NCBI GenBank assembly: GCA_031277535.1
Contig: JAITMD010000013.1
Span: forward strand, 60,590-124,589
DNA: 64,000 bases
Direction: 5' to 3'
From: Flavobacteriaceae bacterium
GTDB taxonomy: Bacteria; Bacteroidota; Bacteroidia; Flavobacteriales; Flavobacteriaceae
Part shown: positions 36,943-45,495 of the stretch, in pieces
Layout: each line of letters begins with the position of its first letter
How positions within the stretch are numbered: the stretch's first letter is position 1
Program-made: the position numbers and the translations under genes
Notes under the pieces: model-generated
Seen by the model: the letters and a program-made list of their open reading frames with translations, nothing else
Databases searched by the model: none
Told to the model about the DNA's origin: nothing

Positions 36943-37674
36943 ATGAAAGTTTATGTATTAGAAGACGAAAAAAATATTCTGAGTTATATCGTATCTCTAC
37001 TTGTGGATATTCCTTATGTGCAGTTGGTAGGATGTAGTGGCGAGTTGAGTAAAGCAAGGAAAGAGATTCAAGAACAGCAACCTGACTTGATTTTAGCCGA
37101 TATACAATTAAAAGATGGTAATAGCTTTGCTTTATTACAAGAATTAGAAGAAGTTAAAGTTATTTTTATTACTGCTTTTAATCATTATGCTATTCAAGCA
37201 TTGAATATAGGAGCCTTTGCTTATCTTTTGAAACCAATAGATGAACAAGAGTTTAAAGAGACAATTGAACGTTGTTATCAAAAGCAAGAACAGTTTAAAT
37301 ACGTTAAACAGCAAGCTGAGGTAGCATCAAATTATATGATACAAGATACAGTGAAGCGTATTGCTTTGCGCAATTTTGATTATACACAGATTGTGTGTAT
37401 AGATGATATTATTTACTGTCAGAGTGATAAGGGGTATACTACTTTTTATCTCAAAGATGGAAATAAGATAATGGTATCTAAGGTTTTAAAAGAGTATGTA
37501 AACTTACTTCCAGAGCAACAGTTTATCCGTTGTCACCAATCCTATTTGGTAAATGTCAATTACATCAGTAAGTATTTCAAAGAAGGGAGTATTGAACTGC
37601 TTAACAAACAGCTTATCCCTGTTTCTGAACGCAAAAAAGAAGTGATTGTAGAGTATATTCAAAAGATGATGTAG
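36943..37674 (+). CDS. LytTR-family response regulator
   Basis: 243 residues. The receiver domain (1-~120) has the acidic pocket LEDE and phosphorylatable D53 in LILADIQLKDG, with the conserved K in LLKPID. The C-terminal LytTR DNA-binding domain (about 140-243) has FDYTQIVCIDDIIYCQSDKGYTTFYL and RCHQSYLVNVNYI. It is co-transcribed with the upstream TPR sensor kinase. Direct targets cannot be read from sequence. The TonB-dependent receptor lies upstream but is separated by a strong terminator. Confidence 0.93.
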   Translation: MKVYVLEDEKNILSYIVSLLVDIPYVQLVGCSGELSKARKEIQEQQPDLILADIQLKDGNSFALLQELEEVKVIFITAFNHYAIQALNIGAFAYLLKPIDEQEFKETIERCYQKQEQFKYVKQQAEVASNYMIQDTVKRIALRNFDYTQIVCIDDIIYCQSDKGYTTFYLKDGNKIMVSKVLKEYVNLLPEQQFIRCHQSYLVNVNYISKYFKEGSIELLNKQLIPVSERKKEVIVEYIQKMM

Positions 37675-37814
37675 TTTGCGTAAAAGTAGTCTATTGCCAA
37701 GCAGGAGACACTTTCTGACAAGGTGGCCTAAAACACATATTGAAACAAGAATAACGGATATTGGATAAGTACAGACGAATATTGAAATAGATTTTCTGGA
37801 AGCTTTTATAGTAA

Positions 37815-37822
37815 TAATTTTG
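37815..37822 (+). promoter_or_regulatory. Promoter -7 box TAATTTTG
   Basis: Exact TAnnTTTG match 46 nt before the GTG at 37869. Confidence 0.45.
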
Positions 37823-37868
37823 AATTCGAGATAGAGATGTTTAATTGAATTTAAGAATACAAATTGCT

Positions 37869-38483
37869 GTGAAAAAGAAAGTCTTATATTTAATTATCAC
37901 TTTAGCTGTATGTTTTACTTCTTGTGATGAGGATTGTATTGAATTACAAAATCCCAGTGATGTAGTAGCATTAAAAAAGGTAATAAAGAAGAATTTTGAT
38001 GGGAATTTAAAAGTAGAGACTTTGGAATTAAGTACTACCAACTTGTCAAAAGACTTGCAAGAAGTACGTGTGAATTATTGGAAAAATGGAGAGGAATACA
38101 CGTTTTATTACTGTACTACAACAAAAAAAGAAGAAGAGGAAAAAGTACTGGATGTTACTACTGAAGAAACTTCTAAAAGAGAACCAAAAGGAGCATTAAG
38201 AGTAAGTGATTTTCCTATAGAACAGATTACACAAGATTTTGAAAAAGCAGTAGAATTAATTGAAGAAGCTTATCCTGTTAATGGTACAGTAGCCTATCAC
38301 AATTTTACTTTGAGAAGCTATAATTTCGAAGTGCAAAAAGATCAATCTATTACTTCTTGGTTTACATTGCAAGGAACGAAAGTAGGAGAGGATAAAAGTG
38401 TAAATAAAGATTATAGCTCTATTGCATCTTATGATTTCAGTTTTTCTAAAGATGCTAAAGGATCTATCACATATAATAGATAA
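37869..38483 (+). CDS. Lipoprotein of unknown function
   Basis: 204 residues from the GTG at 37869; an earlier TTG would add eight residues that spoil the signal sequence. The N terminus KKKVLYLIITLAVCFTSC is a lipobox, giving a membrane-anchored protein. The rest is hydrophilic and beta-rich, with an Glu-rich stretch TKKEEEEKV. I recognise no family. It is followed after 11 bp by another small lipoprotein gene, so the two are probably an operon. They come right after the kinase/regulator pair, with 194 bp between. Confidence 0.65.
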   Translation: MKKKVLYLIITLAVCFTSCDEDCIELQNPSDVVALKKVIKKNFDGNLKVETLELSTTNLSKDLQEVRVNYWKNGEEYTFYYCTTTKKEEEEKVLDVTTEETSKREPKGALRVSDFPIEQITQDFEKAVELIEEAYPVNGTVAYHNFTLRSYNFEVQKDQSITSWFTLQGTKVGEDKSVNKDYSSIASYDFSFSKDAKGSITYNR

Positions 38484-38494
38484 TTGATATAGTT

Positions 38495-38986
38495 ATGCTT
38501 AAATTACTGATGTACTTGTTAATGGCTTTGGTTTCTATGTTATTGACAATTGGATGTACAACAAAAGGGGAGGCAAATGTACAAGGTAAATTACTTTCAA
38601 TAGAAGATATCCAGAAGCTTAGTTTAGATCATTCCCAAGAAGGAAAATTAGTAACTATAGAAGGTTATGCAGGGGTATGTAAGTTGCTCAATAAAATAAC
38701 TCTTGGCGGTGAAACACCATTTGAGATTTATGCTGATCAAGCATGTAAAGGAGAAACAATAGGAAAGGTAATGTTGAGTATTCTGAATATTAATTCAAAG
38801 AGATTGATTGGAGAAGAACCTCGAAATTACGTGAAATACAATAGTGAAAAAGAAGCAACAAATAAGACTTTAGAAATAGTTACAGATGATTATTCAGAAG
38901 TACATAATCAAAAACTAAAGTTTAGTGGGAATATAGCTTATGATAAGAAGCAATGGTATTTAAAAAATGTGACTATACATTTATAA
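38495..38986 (+). CDS. Lipoprotein of unknown function
   Basis: 163 residues. The N terminus MLKLLMYLLMALVSMLLTIGC is a lipoprotein signal with lipobox TIGC. The mature part (about 140 residues) is small and mixed alpha/beta, with two cysteines (GVCKLLNKITLGG and DQACKGETIG) that could form a disulfide. The overall pattern (VTIEGYAGVCKLL, KLKFSGNIAYDKKQWYLKNVTI) suggests an OB-like barrel, but I make no function call. It follows the first lipoprotein gene by 11 bp and probably shares its transcript. Confidence 0.65.
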   Translation: MLKLLMYLLMALVSMLLTIGCTTKGEANVQGKLLSIEDIQKLSLDHSQEGKLVTIEGYAGVCKLLNKITLGGETPFEIYADQACKGETIGKVMLSILNINSKRLIGEEPRNYVKYNSEKEATNKTLEIVTDDYSEVHNQKLKFSGNIAYDKKQWYLKNVTIHL

Positions 38987-39047
38987 AGAGAAAGACCAAA
39001 AGTAAGTGATTCTTTGGTATATAAATCAACCCCCAACAAATATGAAT

Positions 39048-39062
39048 TGTGATAATATCACA
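39048..39062. promoter_or_regulatory. Perfect palindrome TGTGATAATATCACA
   Basis: TGTGAT / ATCACA with a 3-nt centre, in the 280-bp gap upstream of the RimJ/RimL-type gene. It resembles Crp/Fnr-family operators but with spacing one base short (TGTGA-N5-TCACA). A regulatory role is unproven. Confidence 0.25.
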
Positions 39063-39263
39063 CACAAGTAAGGCAAAATTGTTCGTTTGATAAGAGATAT
39101 TTTTAGAACAAAATATTCTTGTTGTATGTAGAGGTACTTGGAAACAAGTATCTCTTTTTTTGTTATAAAATCAAAGAAGGAAACGAAATAATGAACTTAT
39201 AGTTTTAACTTAGCCCAAAGGGTATATAGGTAAAGATCCTTGAATCATTTTATAAGAAAGCAA

Positions 39264-39746
39264 ATGAATAGATTATATTTTAGACCTTTGACTTTAGCAG
39301 ATGCAGAGCAACTACTCTATATCTATGGAGATAAAGAGGCAATGAAGTTTAGGGCAAGTAAACCATTAGAGACTTTAGAGGAAGCGCAAAAAATGGTCAA
39401 GCAAGCTCATCTTGAACAAGAGAATCGCAGTAAAATAAGAATGGCTGTTGTGCAGAAAGATACAGAAGTATTAATTGGGACAGCGATGTATTTTTATGAG
39501 TCAACAACAAAAGTAGAAATAGGTTTCTCTATAGGGAGAGACTTTTGGAAATACGGTTATGGACAAGAAGGAACTGAAGGATTGATAGCTTATATTAAAG
39601 AGCACGAAGCGTCTGTTACTACCATTGTGGGTATTGCAAGAAGTCAGAACGAGAAATCGTTAAACATGCTACAGAATATTGGGTTTACCGAAATAGTAGA
39701 CTATAAGGGAGAAGATAAAAGACGATTTGAATTGAATATCAGATAA
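39264..39746 (+). CDS. RimJ/RimL-type GNAT acetyltransferase
   Basis: 160 residues from the chosen ATG (a TTG 24 bp upstream is rejected). The GNAT domain covers nearly all of it: LYFRPLTLADAEQLLYI at the N terminus, EIGFSIGRDFWKYGYGQEGTEGLI with the CoA loop, and ARSQNEKSLNMLQNIGF near 130-147. These proteins acetylate ribosomal proteins, amino-acid derivatives or antibiotics; the acceptor is unknown. It is a single gene with its own terminator. Confidence 0.85.
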   Translation: MNRLYFRPLTLADAEQLLYIYGDKEAMKFRASKPLETLEEAQKMVKQAHLEQENRSKIRMAVVQKDTEVLIGTAMYFYESTTKVEIGFSIGRDFWKYGYGQEGTEGLIAYIKEHEASVTTIVGIARSQNEKSLNMLQNIGFTEIVDYKGEDKRRFELNIR

Positions 39747-39747
39747 T

Positions 39748-39771
39748 AAAAGCACCTCATAAGGTGCTTTT
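39748..39771. terminator. Bidirectional intrinsic terminator
   Basis: A 10-bp stem AAAAGCACCT / AGGTGCTTTT with a CATA loop, between the convergent GNAT and VIT-family genes. Confidence 0.88.
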
Positions 39772-39790
39772 ATTCATTGTATTTGTTTGA

Positions 39791-40504
39791 TTATACATTT
39801 ACGCCAAATATATATCCTACTAAGGCAGATATTCCCATTGCTACAGTTCCCCAAATAACAATTCTAACAATTGCTTTTTGAATGCTTGAACCACCTGCTT
39901 TAGCAGATATAGCTCCTAATATAATAAGAAAGATAATAGTGAAACCATACAACCAATATTCCATGCCTTGTACAGGAGCGAATAAAGCGACAAGTAAAGG
40001 AAGTATTCCCCCAATAGTAAAAGAAGCTCCAGAAGCAAAAGCAGCTTGTAATGGATTAGCTTGACTAATTTCATTAATTCCTAATTCGTCTCTTACGTGA
40101 GCGGCCAGCGCATCTTTTTCTGTAAGTTCTTTAGCTACTTGCATCGCAGTTTCTTTTTTCAATCCTCGTTTTTCATAGATTTCAGCTAATATATTCAATT
40201 CTACTTCAGGCATATCCCTAAGTTCTTTGGCTTCTCGCTCAATGTCTGCTTTTTCAATATCTGTTTGCGAACTTACAGATACATATTCACCCGCAGCCAT
40301 TGATAGTGCACCTGCAACAAGGCCTGCAATAGTGGCTAAAAGTATCGGTTCTCGTGTAGCACTTGCAGTAGCTACTCCTATAGCTAAACTTGATACAGAA
40401 ATAATACCATCGTTAGCACCTAATACAGCTGCTCTAAGCCAGTTACTTCTATTGATATAGTGATTGTCTAAATAGTTGTCAATCGTTACGTTTTTTGTGT
40501 TCAT
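39791..40504 (-). CDS. VIT1/CCC1-family metal transporter
   Basis: 237 residues from the chosen ATG; an upstream TTG extension is rejected. It starts TIDNYLDNHYINRSNWLRA, then has VLGANDGIISVSSLAIGVA (first helix) and TIAGLVAGALSMAAGEYVSV (second), followed by a cytoplasmic region of acidic helices. Three more membrane helices complete the five expected for VIT1-like Fe2+/Mn2+ exporters. The MAAGEYVSVSSQ segment carries the conserved Met and Glu. It exports Fe2+ or Mn2+ out of the cytoplasm by analogy with the family. It is transcribed alone. Confidence 0.9.
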   Translation of the reverse strand: MNTKNVTIDNYLDNHYINRSNWLRAAVLGANDGIISVSSLAIGVATASATREPILLATIAGLVAGALSMAAGEYVSVSSQTDIEKADIEREAKELRDMPEVELNILAEIYEKRGLKKETAMQVAKELTEKDALAAHVRDELGINEISQANPLQAAFASGASFTIGGILPLLVALFAPVQGMEYWLYGFTIIFLIILGAISAKAGGSSIQKAIVRIVIWGTVAMGISALVGYIFGVNV

Positions 40505-40817
40505 TAGTATAGTGTTGTTTTTTTGTTGTTGTAAGGTGTACAACTATAATTAAAAGTACTGTACTAAAGGTAATGAAAATGTATAATTGTTTTTTAGGAA
40601 AAGAATGAAATTCCAATTCTCTTAATTGATTGTAAGAGAATCTTATGTATAGCACTTTCGCTTTCACGAGCTTCCGTTATTAACCTTTTGGAGTTTTTTA
40701 AGTATCTTTACTTTGGATAAAGAGATGATAGAATGATTGATAGAGATGAAACTGTCATATAGATTTTAACTTCTAAATAGTCTGTGATTATAAATTTAAA
40801 ATAAGAGAAGAATTGTT
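40505..40817. other. Divergent intergenic region
   Basis: About 310 bp between the VIT-family gene and the PARG-like gene. It contains a 9-bp hairpin ATTCTCTTA / TAAGAGAAT (40616-40641) and otherwise AT-rich sequence; no exact -7 box was found. Confidence 0.5.
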
Positions 40818-41669
40818 ATGAGTAGTGATAAGAATCAAAGAGCGAATAGTGCAAAAGAGACACTGAATATTATAGAGCAAAAAAGTTATACAGTGAAAGG
40901 GAAAGTTATTTCTTTGGAATCTGCTATAAATCAATCAATGGATGAAACAACGTTTTATAACCAACATGCTTTGGATGAGTTAATGATAGAAGTAAATCAG
41001 TTGTTGATAGATAAAAATACTGAAACAACAATTGAAGTAGTAAACGAAACTTCTATGCAAGCAGGTGAACGGTTGGGGCATTTAGAAGGTAAAGTAGGGT
41101 GTTTGAACTTCGCTTCTGCCAAAAATCCAGGAGGAGGTTTTTTAGGAGGGGCACAGGCTCAAGAAGAGAGCTTGGCAAGAGCCTCAACCTTGTATCCTAC
41201 CTTATTAAAATTCACAAAAGAAATGTATGATTACAACAAGAAGTTGAATTCATATTTTTATTCAGACAATATGATTTATAGTCCAGGTGTTACTTTTTTT
41301 AAAGATGATACAGGAGCTTTATTGTCTCAATCTTATGTTATGGATATTTTAACGAGTCCTGCTGTTAATATAGGAGCTATGATACAAAATAATTGCATAG
41401 CAGAAGTAGCAAAAGCGGAAGCTGTAATGATGAAACGTTTGGATTACGTATTAGGAGTATTTGTTGCGAATAAAGTTGAGCGTTTGGTTTTAGGAGCATG
41501 GGGATGTGGTGTGTTTAAAAATGATCCAAAGGATATTGCAAAGTATTTTGCGTATTATTTAAAAAAAGGAGGGAAGTATGAAAAAGCTTTTAAGCACATT
41601 GTATTTGCCGTTTTGGATAGAAGCAAAACACAAGAAAATATAAATGTTTTCAAAACAGTATTGAAATAA
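40818..41669 (+). CDS. TIGR02452/microbial PARG-like ADP-ribose hydrolase
   Basis: 283 residues with a macro-like PARG domain. The signature NPGGGFLGGAQAQEESLAR (residues 104-121) has the Gly-rich loop G105-G107 and the catalytic pair E116-E117, as in bacterial poly(ADP-ribose) glycohydrolases. VLGAWGCGVFKNDP near 231-247 is the second conserved segment of the TIGR02452 family. It should remove ADP-ribose from proteins or nucleic acids. There is no ADP-ribosyltransferase toxin beside it. A terminator follows, so it forms its own unit ahead of a ParB-like gene. Confidence 0.88.
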   Translation: MSSDKNQRANSAKETLNIIEQKSYTVKGKVISLESAINQSMDETTFYNQHALDELMIEVNQLLIDKNTETTIEVVNETSMQAGERLGHLEGKVGCLNFASAKNPGGGFLGGAQAQEESLARASTLYPTLLKFTKEMYDYNKKLNSYFYSDNMIYSPGVTFFKDDTGALLSQSYVMDILTSPAVNIGAMIQNNCIAEVAKAEAVMMKRLDYVLGVFVANKVERLVLGAWGCGVFKNDPKDIAKYFAYYLKKGGKYEKAFKHIVFAVLDRSKTQENINVFKTVLK

Positions 41670-41685
41670 AGGGATATCCCTAAAA

Positions 41686-41722
41686 ACAGTTATTAGATCA
41701 CTTAAGGAATAACTGTATTTTT
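41686..41722 (+). terminator. Intrinsic terminator of the PARG-like gene
   Basis: A 9-bp stem ACAGTTATT / AATAACTGT followed by ATTTTTA. Confidence 0.75.
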
Positions 41723-41749
41723 ACTGCAAGAAAACAAATAACTAAATCA

Positions 41750-42694
41750 ATGAAGTATTACTGGAAAGATGTATTAGATGATCACCAACAATGGAAAGCC
41801 TTAGAATTAACTGTAGAGGGATTAACGCCTCCTGCAATGCAGTTGCTAAGTGGTTCAAATTGGAAGATGAAGTTGGTCTGTGAAGATAAACCAGTCATGT
41901 GGGGATTGATTAGTAGGGACTTTTGTGATATTGGTTTGGTGCGTACTTTTGAAGAAGAGAGTAGATTAATCAAGAATATTAACTCTGCAGAAGTAGAGAA
42001 ACGCAAAGAGCTTGCTTCAACAGAAAGTTTAAAGTCTTGGTGTCGTTATTTTGCAGAGGAGATGGTACAGGCAGACAAACACTTTTTTTACGACTCTATT
42101 TGGTTGTTTGAAGGGTACAACGACTTTGCTTCACCTCCCAATTATGGTACAACAATAGCTGCAGAGGACGACTTTGATCCGTTTACTTATGCGTGTTGGG
42201 ATAGAGAACTTTTATATTCTCGTAAAGTTGACGAGCATTCCGGTCGTTTGAAGTGGTGGAGAAAAAAAGCCATAGAAGGGTCATTGCCTCCAATATTTGC
42301 GTGGTATATACCTTCTCTTGGGGGATATTGGATTATTGATGGGAATTATAGATTACGTGCAGCTATTTTGGAAAAGAAAGATATTCCGGTAGTATTAGCG
42401 TATTCTGGTGAGTATAAGGAAGCTCTTATGAATCCTGATTTCCAAAGAGGAATATTACACTCCTTAGAGAAAGCAGATAAGAGTGAAACACCTCCAAGCG
42501 AAAAAACACAAGAGTCTATGAATAGGCACTTAATGCAAGCTTTTGACAATCGCCCTTACTTCCAACAGAAGACAGTAGCAAGGGTAAAGATTAAGTCTAA
42601 CGAAGAATGGTTAACAGAGGTGAGAGAACACTTGACAGCTATAGACTATCCAGAGAAAGAGAAGTACATTCAATGTCTTGAAAATGAATTGTAA
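41750..42694 (+). CDS. Protein of unknown function with a ParB/Srx-like segment
   Basis: 314 residues, cytoplasmic (no signal or membrane segment). The part PPIFAWYIPSLGGYWIIDGNYRL, residues 180-202, followed by AAILEKKDIPVVLAY, resembles the ParB/sulfiredoxin fold, where an IDGxxR element binds a nucleotide. The N-terminal half (many Trp) and the acidic/basic C-terminal half have no recognised domain. It lies 80 bp after the PARG-like gene (with a terminator between) and 12 bp before a phosphodiester glycosidase gene, with which it is likely co-transcribed. Function is not known; the fold call is by eye. Confidence 0.6.
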   Translation: MKYYWKDVLDDHQQWKALELTVEGLTPPAMQLLSGSNWKMKLVCEDKPVMWGLISRDFCDIGLVRTFEEESRLIKNINSAEVEKRKELASTESLKSWCRYFAEEMVQADKHFFYDSIWLFEGYNDFASPPNYGTTIAAEDDFDPFTYACWDRELLYSRKVDEHSGRLKWWRKKAIEGSLPPIFAWYIPSLGGYWIIDGNYRLRAAILEKKDIPVVLAYSGEYKEALMNPDFQRGILHSLEKADKSETPPSEKTQESMNRHLMQAFDNRPYFQQKTVARVKIKSNEEWLTEVREHLTAIDYPEKEKYIQCLENEL

Positions 42695-42706
42695 ACGCTA
42701 TTTTCT

Positions 42707-43423
42707 ATGAAAAACTTTGGTATAGTGATGTTGTTGTTTTTTGTGTTTTTTGCGTGTCAAGAGAAACAGGAAGACAAGGACTATGTCATTTATGAAGTAA
42801 ATCCTAAAGAGCAACCAATAATGATGTATTGGAAGGATGGAAAGGGGAGTGTTATTCGTAGTTTAGGAAATCTCAAAGAGGTATTAGCGAATAGAAATGA
42901 AAAGCTTGTGTTTGCTATGAATGGCGGAATGTTTGAACCGAATAATGCACCCAAAGGATTGTATATAGAAAAAGACAAACAATTACAAGCCATAGATACT
43001 TTAGTAGGTGGAGCAGGGAACTTTTATCTGCAACCTAATGGGGTGTTTTATCTCACGAAAGAGAATCAAGCCCAAGTAGTTTCTACAACTTTATTTCAAG
43101 CTAATACTACTATTAAATATGCCACACAGTCTGGGCCTATGTTACTTGTAGATGGGCAGGTCAATAAAGTGTTTACTCCAGGATCTACAAATCTTAATAT
43201 ACGCAATGGAGTAGGCGTAAAACCAACGGGGGAAGTGGTATTTGCACTGTCTAAAAAGAAAGTCAACTTCTATGACTTTGCCTTGTTTTTTCAAAAAATG
43301 GGATGTACAAATGCGTTGTATTTAGATGGTTTTGTATCAAGAGCCTATCTTCCTTCTAAAAATTGGAAACAAACAGATGGAGACTTCGGCGTACTGATTG
43401 CTGTTTCTGAAAAGAGAGAATAA
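42707..43423 (+). CDS. Phosphodiester glycosidase (NAGPA-domain) lipoprotein
   Basis: 238 residues. A lipoprotein signal (MKNFGIVMLLFFVFFAC) is followed by a NAGPA-type domain: FAMNGGMFEPNNAPKGLYIEK near 64-84, QPNGVFYL, TQSGPMLLVDGQVN and RNGVGVKPTGEVVFALS, ending YLDGFVSRAYLP. Family members remove N-acetylglucosamine phosphate caps or act on teichoic-acid-like phosphodiesters. Here the substrate is probably an envelope glycan, because the protein is secreted and anchored. It starts 12 bp after the ParB-like gene. Confidence 0.85.
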   Translation: MKNFGIVMLLFFVFFACQEKQEDKDYVIYEVNPKEQPIMMYWKDGKGSVIRSLGNLKEVLANRNEKLVFAMNGGMFEPNNAPKGLYIEKDKQLQAIDTLVGGAGNFYLQPNGVFYLTKENQAQVVSTTLFQANTTIKYATQSGPMLLVDGQVNKVFTPGSTNLNIRNGVGVKPTGEVVFALSKKKVNFYDFALFFQKMGCTNALYLDGFVSRAYLPSKNWKQTDGDFGVLIAVSEKRE

Positions 43424-43446
43424 GGAAGCCTACAGTAACAGTTAAT

Positions 43447-43863
43447 TTATAATTCCAAAATTAAAGTAGCAAGCGTGCCTTTTTGTTCTGTAATATTTCC
43501 TTTGGGTATTTTCCCTTGTTTGTATTCAAGCAGTAGAGCATTTAACCACATACTTTCATATTCACAGGTTAGAGCCTCCATAAATAGTGTAAAATCATCA
43601 CAAATGTAAGAAGACAAATCAGGAGACTTTGTTTTGTTGTAAACAGTTTTGAATATTTTTTCTCTACAAGTATCAATTAGTGAGTCATACTCTGTTTCTT
43701 GTTTAAACTCTTCAATAGCATTGTATTCATTCATCCATTGAGTAGCAAAAGAGTCATCATCTCTTTCCTCCAAAAGGTTATCTATAGCTTCAAGATCTGT
43801 GTCATCTTGTAGTATCAGTTGAGAGATTGTGTAAAGTCTTTCGATGAGGTCTTTTGTGTTCAT
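43447..43863 (-). CDS. Acidic protein of unknown function
   Basis: 138 residues, strongly acidic and probably all-helical, without signal peptide or membrane segment. I see no known motif. Segments such as LQDDTDLEAIDNLLEERDDDSF and LFMEALTCEYESMWLNALLLEY suggest a compact helical bundle. Acidic, small, single-domain proteins beside YwqK/MORN genes are sometimes immunity proteins, but there is no direct evidence. The gene stops 24 bp after the end of the convergent glycosidase gene, with no terminator seen between. The reading frame is uninterrupted and looks real. Confidence 0.6.
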   Translation of the reverse strand: MNTKDLIERLYTISQLILQDDTDLEAIDNLLEERDDDSFATQWMNEYNAIEEFKQETEYDSLIDTCREKIFKTVYNKTKSPDLSSYICDDFTLFMEALTCEYESMWLNALLLEYKQGKIPKGNITEQKGTLATLILEL

Positions 43864-43924
43864 GTGATTTTTTTGTAAAAGGTTAAATCATAGTAATTTA
43901 ATATTGTAAAAGTATTAAAAACAA

Positions 43925-43951
43925 ATAAGTTCAGGCAATACCTGAACTTAT
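43925..43951 (-). terminator. Hairpin downstream of the YwqK-like gene
   Basis: An 11-bp stem ATAAGTTCAGG / CCTGAACTTAT, followed on the minus strand by TTGTTTTT. Confidence 0.8.
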
Positions 43952-44035
43952 ATTATTCTATTCTTTCCTCCCATTTATCTTGTCTATAGCTGTCGATAGA
44001 AAGTTAATAGATAAAGTTTTTTACTTTTCCATTTT

Positions 44036-44941
44036 TTATCTGCGGCTTCCTCCAGATCTTGCTACGTCACCACGTGTTTTTGAATCACCTTCAGGAGCAC
44101 CTTCCATATATTTTACCTGAGAAATTACTTTACCACTTTCATCGTATTTAATAGTCAATCCCTCGCGTTCGTTATTACGCCAATCCGATTGTTCTTTTAT
44201 AGTGCCATTTTCATAGTACTTTTTAACTACACCGTTTACACGATCATTTTTATAACTAACCTCTTGTGTTAGTTTCCCCTCTTTGTCAAAATACTTTGCT
44301 ATGCCATTTTTTTGGTTTCTACTCCATGGAATAGTTGTAGAAACCACACCGTTTTCATGGTAGTTTTTTTCTACGCCCTCTTTGTTGCTATTACTCCATT
44401 GCACTTCAGAAAGTACTATCCCAGCATTGTTGTAAGCCTTAAATACACCATCTTCATAACCATTAATGTATTTCCCTTCTTTACTTACTTTACCATCTTC
44501 AAAATATGCTTTATATGCTCCGTCTAATTCATTGTTTTTATAAAAGGCTTCATAGCGAAGAGCGCCATTTTCATAAAAACTCTTCTCAGCACCTTCTTTT
44601 TTATTATTGAGATAGTTTACTTCTATTTCTGTTTGTCCATTTTCGTAATAGATATGAAAAGCACCATCTAATTTACCATTGTTAAAGTTTGCCTGTTCAC
44701 TTACTTTGCCATTACTGTAATATACTTTAGCTACTCCATTCTTTATTCCATTCGTATAGTTTATTTCATTGCGGGGTTGCTTATCAGCATCGTAGTCAAT
44801 AGCTGTTCCTGTAAAAGGTTGCTTTGTTTTGCTGACAAGTAGCACATTGTTTTTTTTGTACAATTTCTCAATGTCCACTTTTTCTTGTGCGTATCCAGCG
44901 TATGCGCATACAGCAAAACATAGTAAATAAAATCTTTTCAT
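44036..44941 (-). CDS. Secreted YwqK/MORN-repeat protein
   Basis: 301 residues. A signal peptide (MKRFYLLCFAVCAYAGYA) is followed by about ten or eleven MORN-2-type repeats of 22-23 residues, with the pattern YYENGxxxxExxYKNNxxxG (for example KKYYENGTIKEQSDW). This is the YwqK-family architecture, annotated in many genomes as a toxin-antitoxin antitoxin by analogy with Bacillus YwqK; a real antitoxin role is not shown and the protein is exported. It ends with a Gly/Arg-rich tail (ARSGGSRR). It is transcribed alone. Confidence 0.83.
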   Translation of the reverse strand: MKRFYLLCFAVCAYAGYAQEKVDIEKLYKKNNVLLVSKTKQPFTGTAIDYDADKQPRNEINYTNGIKNGVAKVYYSNGKVSEQANFNNGKLDGAFHIYYENGQTEIEVNYLNNKKEGAEKSFYENGALRYEAFYKNNELDGAYKAYFEDGKVSKEGKYINGYEDGVFKAYNNAGIVLSEVQWSNSNKEGVEKNYHENGVVSTTIPWSRNQKNGIAKYFDKEGKLTQEVSYKNDRVNGVVKKYYENGTIKEQSDWRNNEREGLTIKYDESGKVISQVKYMEGAPEGDSKTRGDVARSGGSRR

Positions 44942-45133
44942 ATTCTTTTGTTGAGTTAATGGTTTGTATGTTACATCACTAACGATAGTTTATAGTGATA
45001 TGTTTTATCAATTTTGTCAATCAAATGTAGCATTATTATATATACGAATGACAAGAAGTTGTAGATGTTTTTACGTTATTTTTAAAGAATGTAGGGCAAC
45101 ATTTTAAAAAGTTATAAATTAGCTGTACAAATA

Positions 45134-45493
45134 ATGAAAAATCAATTTTATACTATGGAGTGGATTGCGATAACAGAAAGTGCTCAAATACAAGATTTAA
45201 TAGCTAAATCAGAAACACAACCAGTGGTTGTTTTTAAACATAGTCCACGTTGTCATATCAGTAAATTTGCTTTGCGCAATTTTGAAGCAAGTTTTACCAA
45301 TTCCCAAAATGCCCCATGTTATTTAGTTGACGTGGTTAATAATAGATTGGAATCAATGGAAATAAAAGAAGCGTTGCAGGTACATCACGAGTCTCCTCAA
45401 TTGATTATTGTTTCAAAAGGAAGAGCAGCGTTTAATACTTCACATGAAAGCATTGACGGACCAGAAACAGAAAAATTATTATTGAGATTATAA
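45134..45493 (+). CDS. ytxJ: YtxJ-family bacillithiol-system redox protein
   Basis: 119 residues, thioredoxin-fold, single domain. The likely redox centre is KHSPRCHISKFAL with C40; a second Cys (C62 region, NAPCYLVDVV) could be a partner. The family is linked with bacillithiol and occurs in Firmicutes and Bacteroidota. Its role is thought to be de-bacillithiolation or monothiol exchange. It starts 3 bp (stop to ATG, 2 nt between) ahead of an unrecognised gene, so the two are co-transcribed. Confidence 0.9.
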   Translation: MKNQFYTMEWIAITESAQIQDLIAKSETQPVVVFKHSPRCHISKFALRNFEASFTNSQNAPCYLVDVVNNRLESMEIKEALQVHHESPQLIIVSKGRAAFNTSHESIDGPETEKLLLRL

Positions 45494-45495
45494 GT

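Noticed and set aside
44036..44941. Functional antitoxin of a toxin-antitoxin pair
   Set aside because: The protein has a signal peptide and no adjacent toxin gene; only the family name suggests it.
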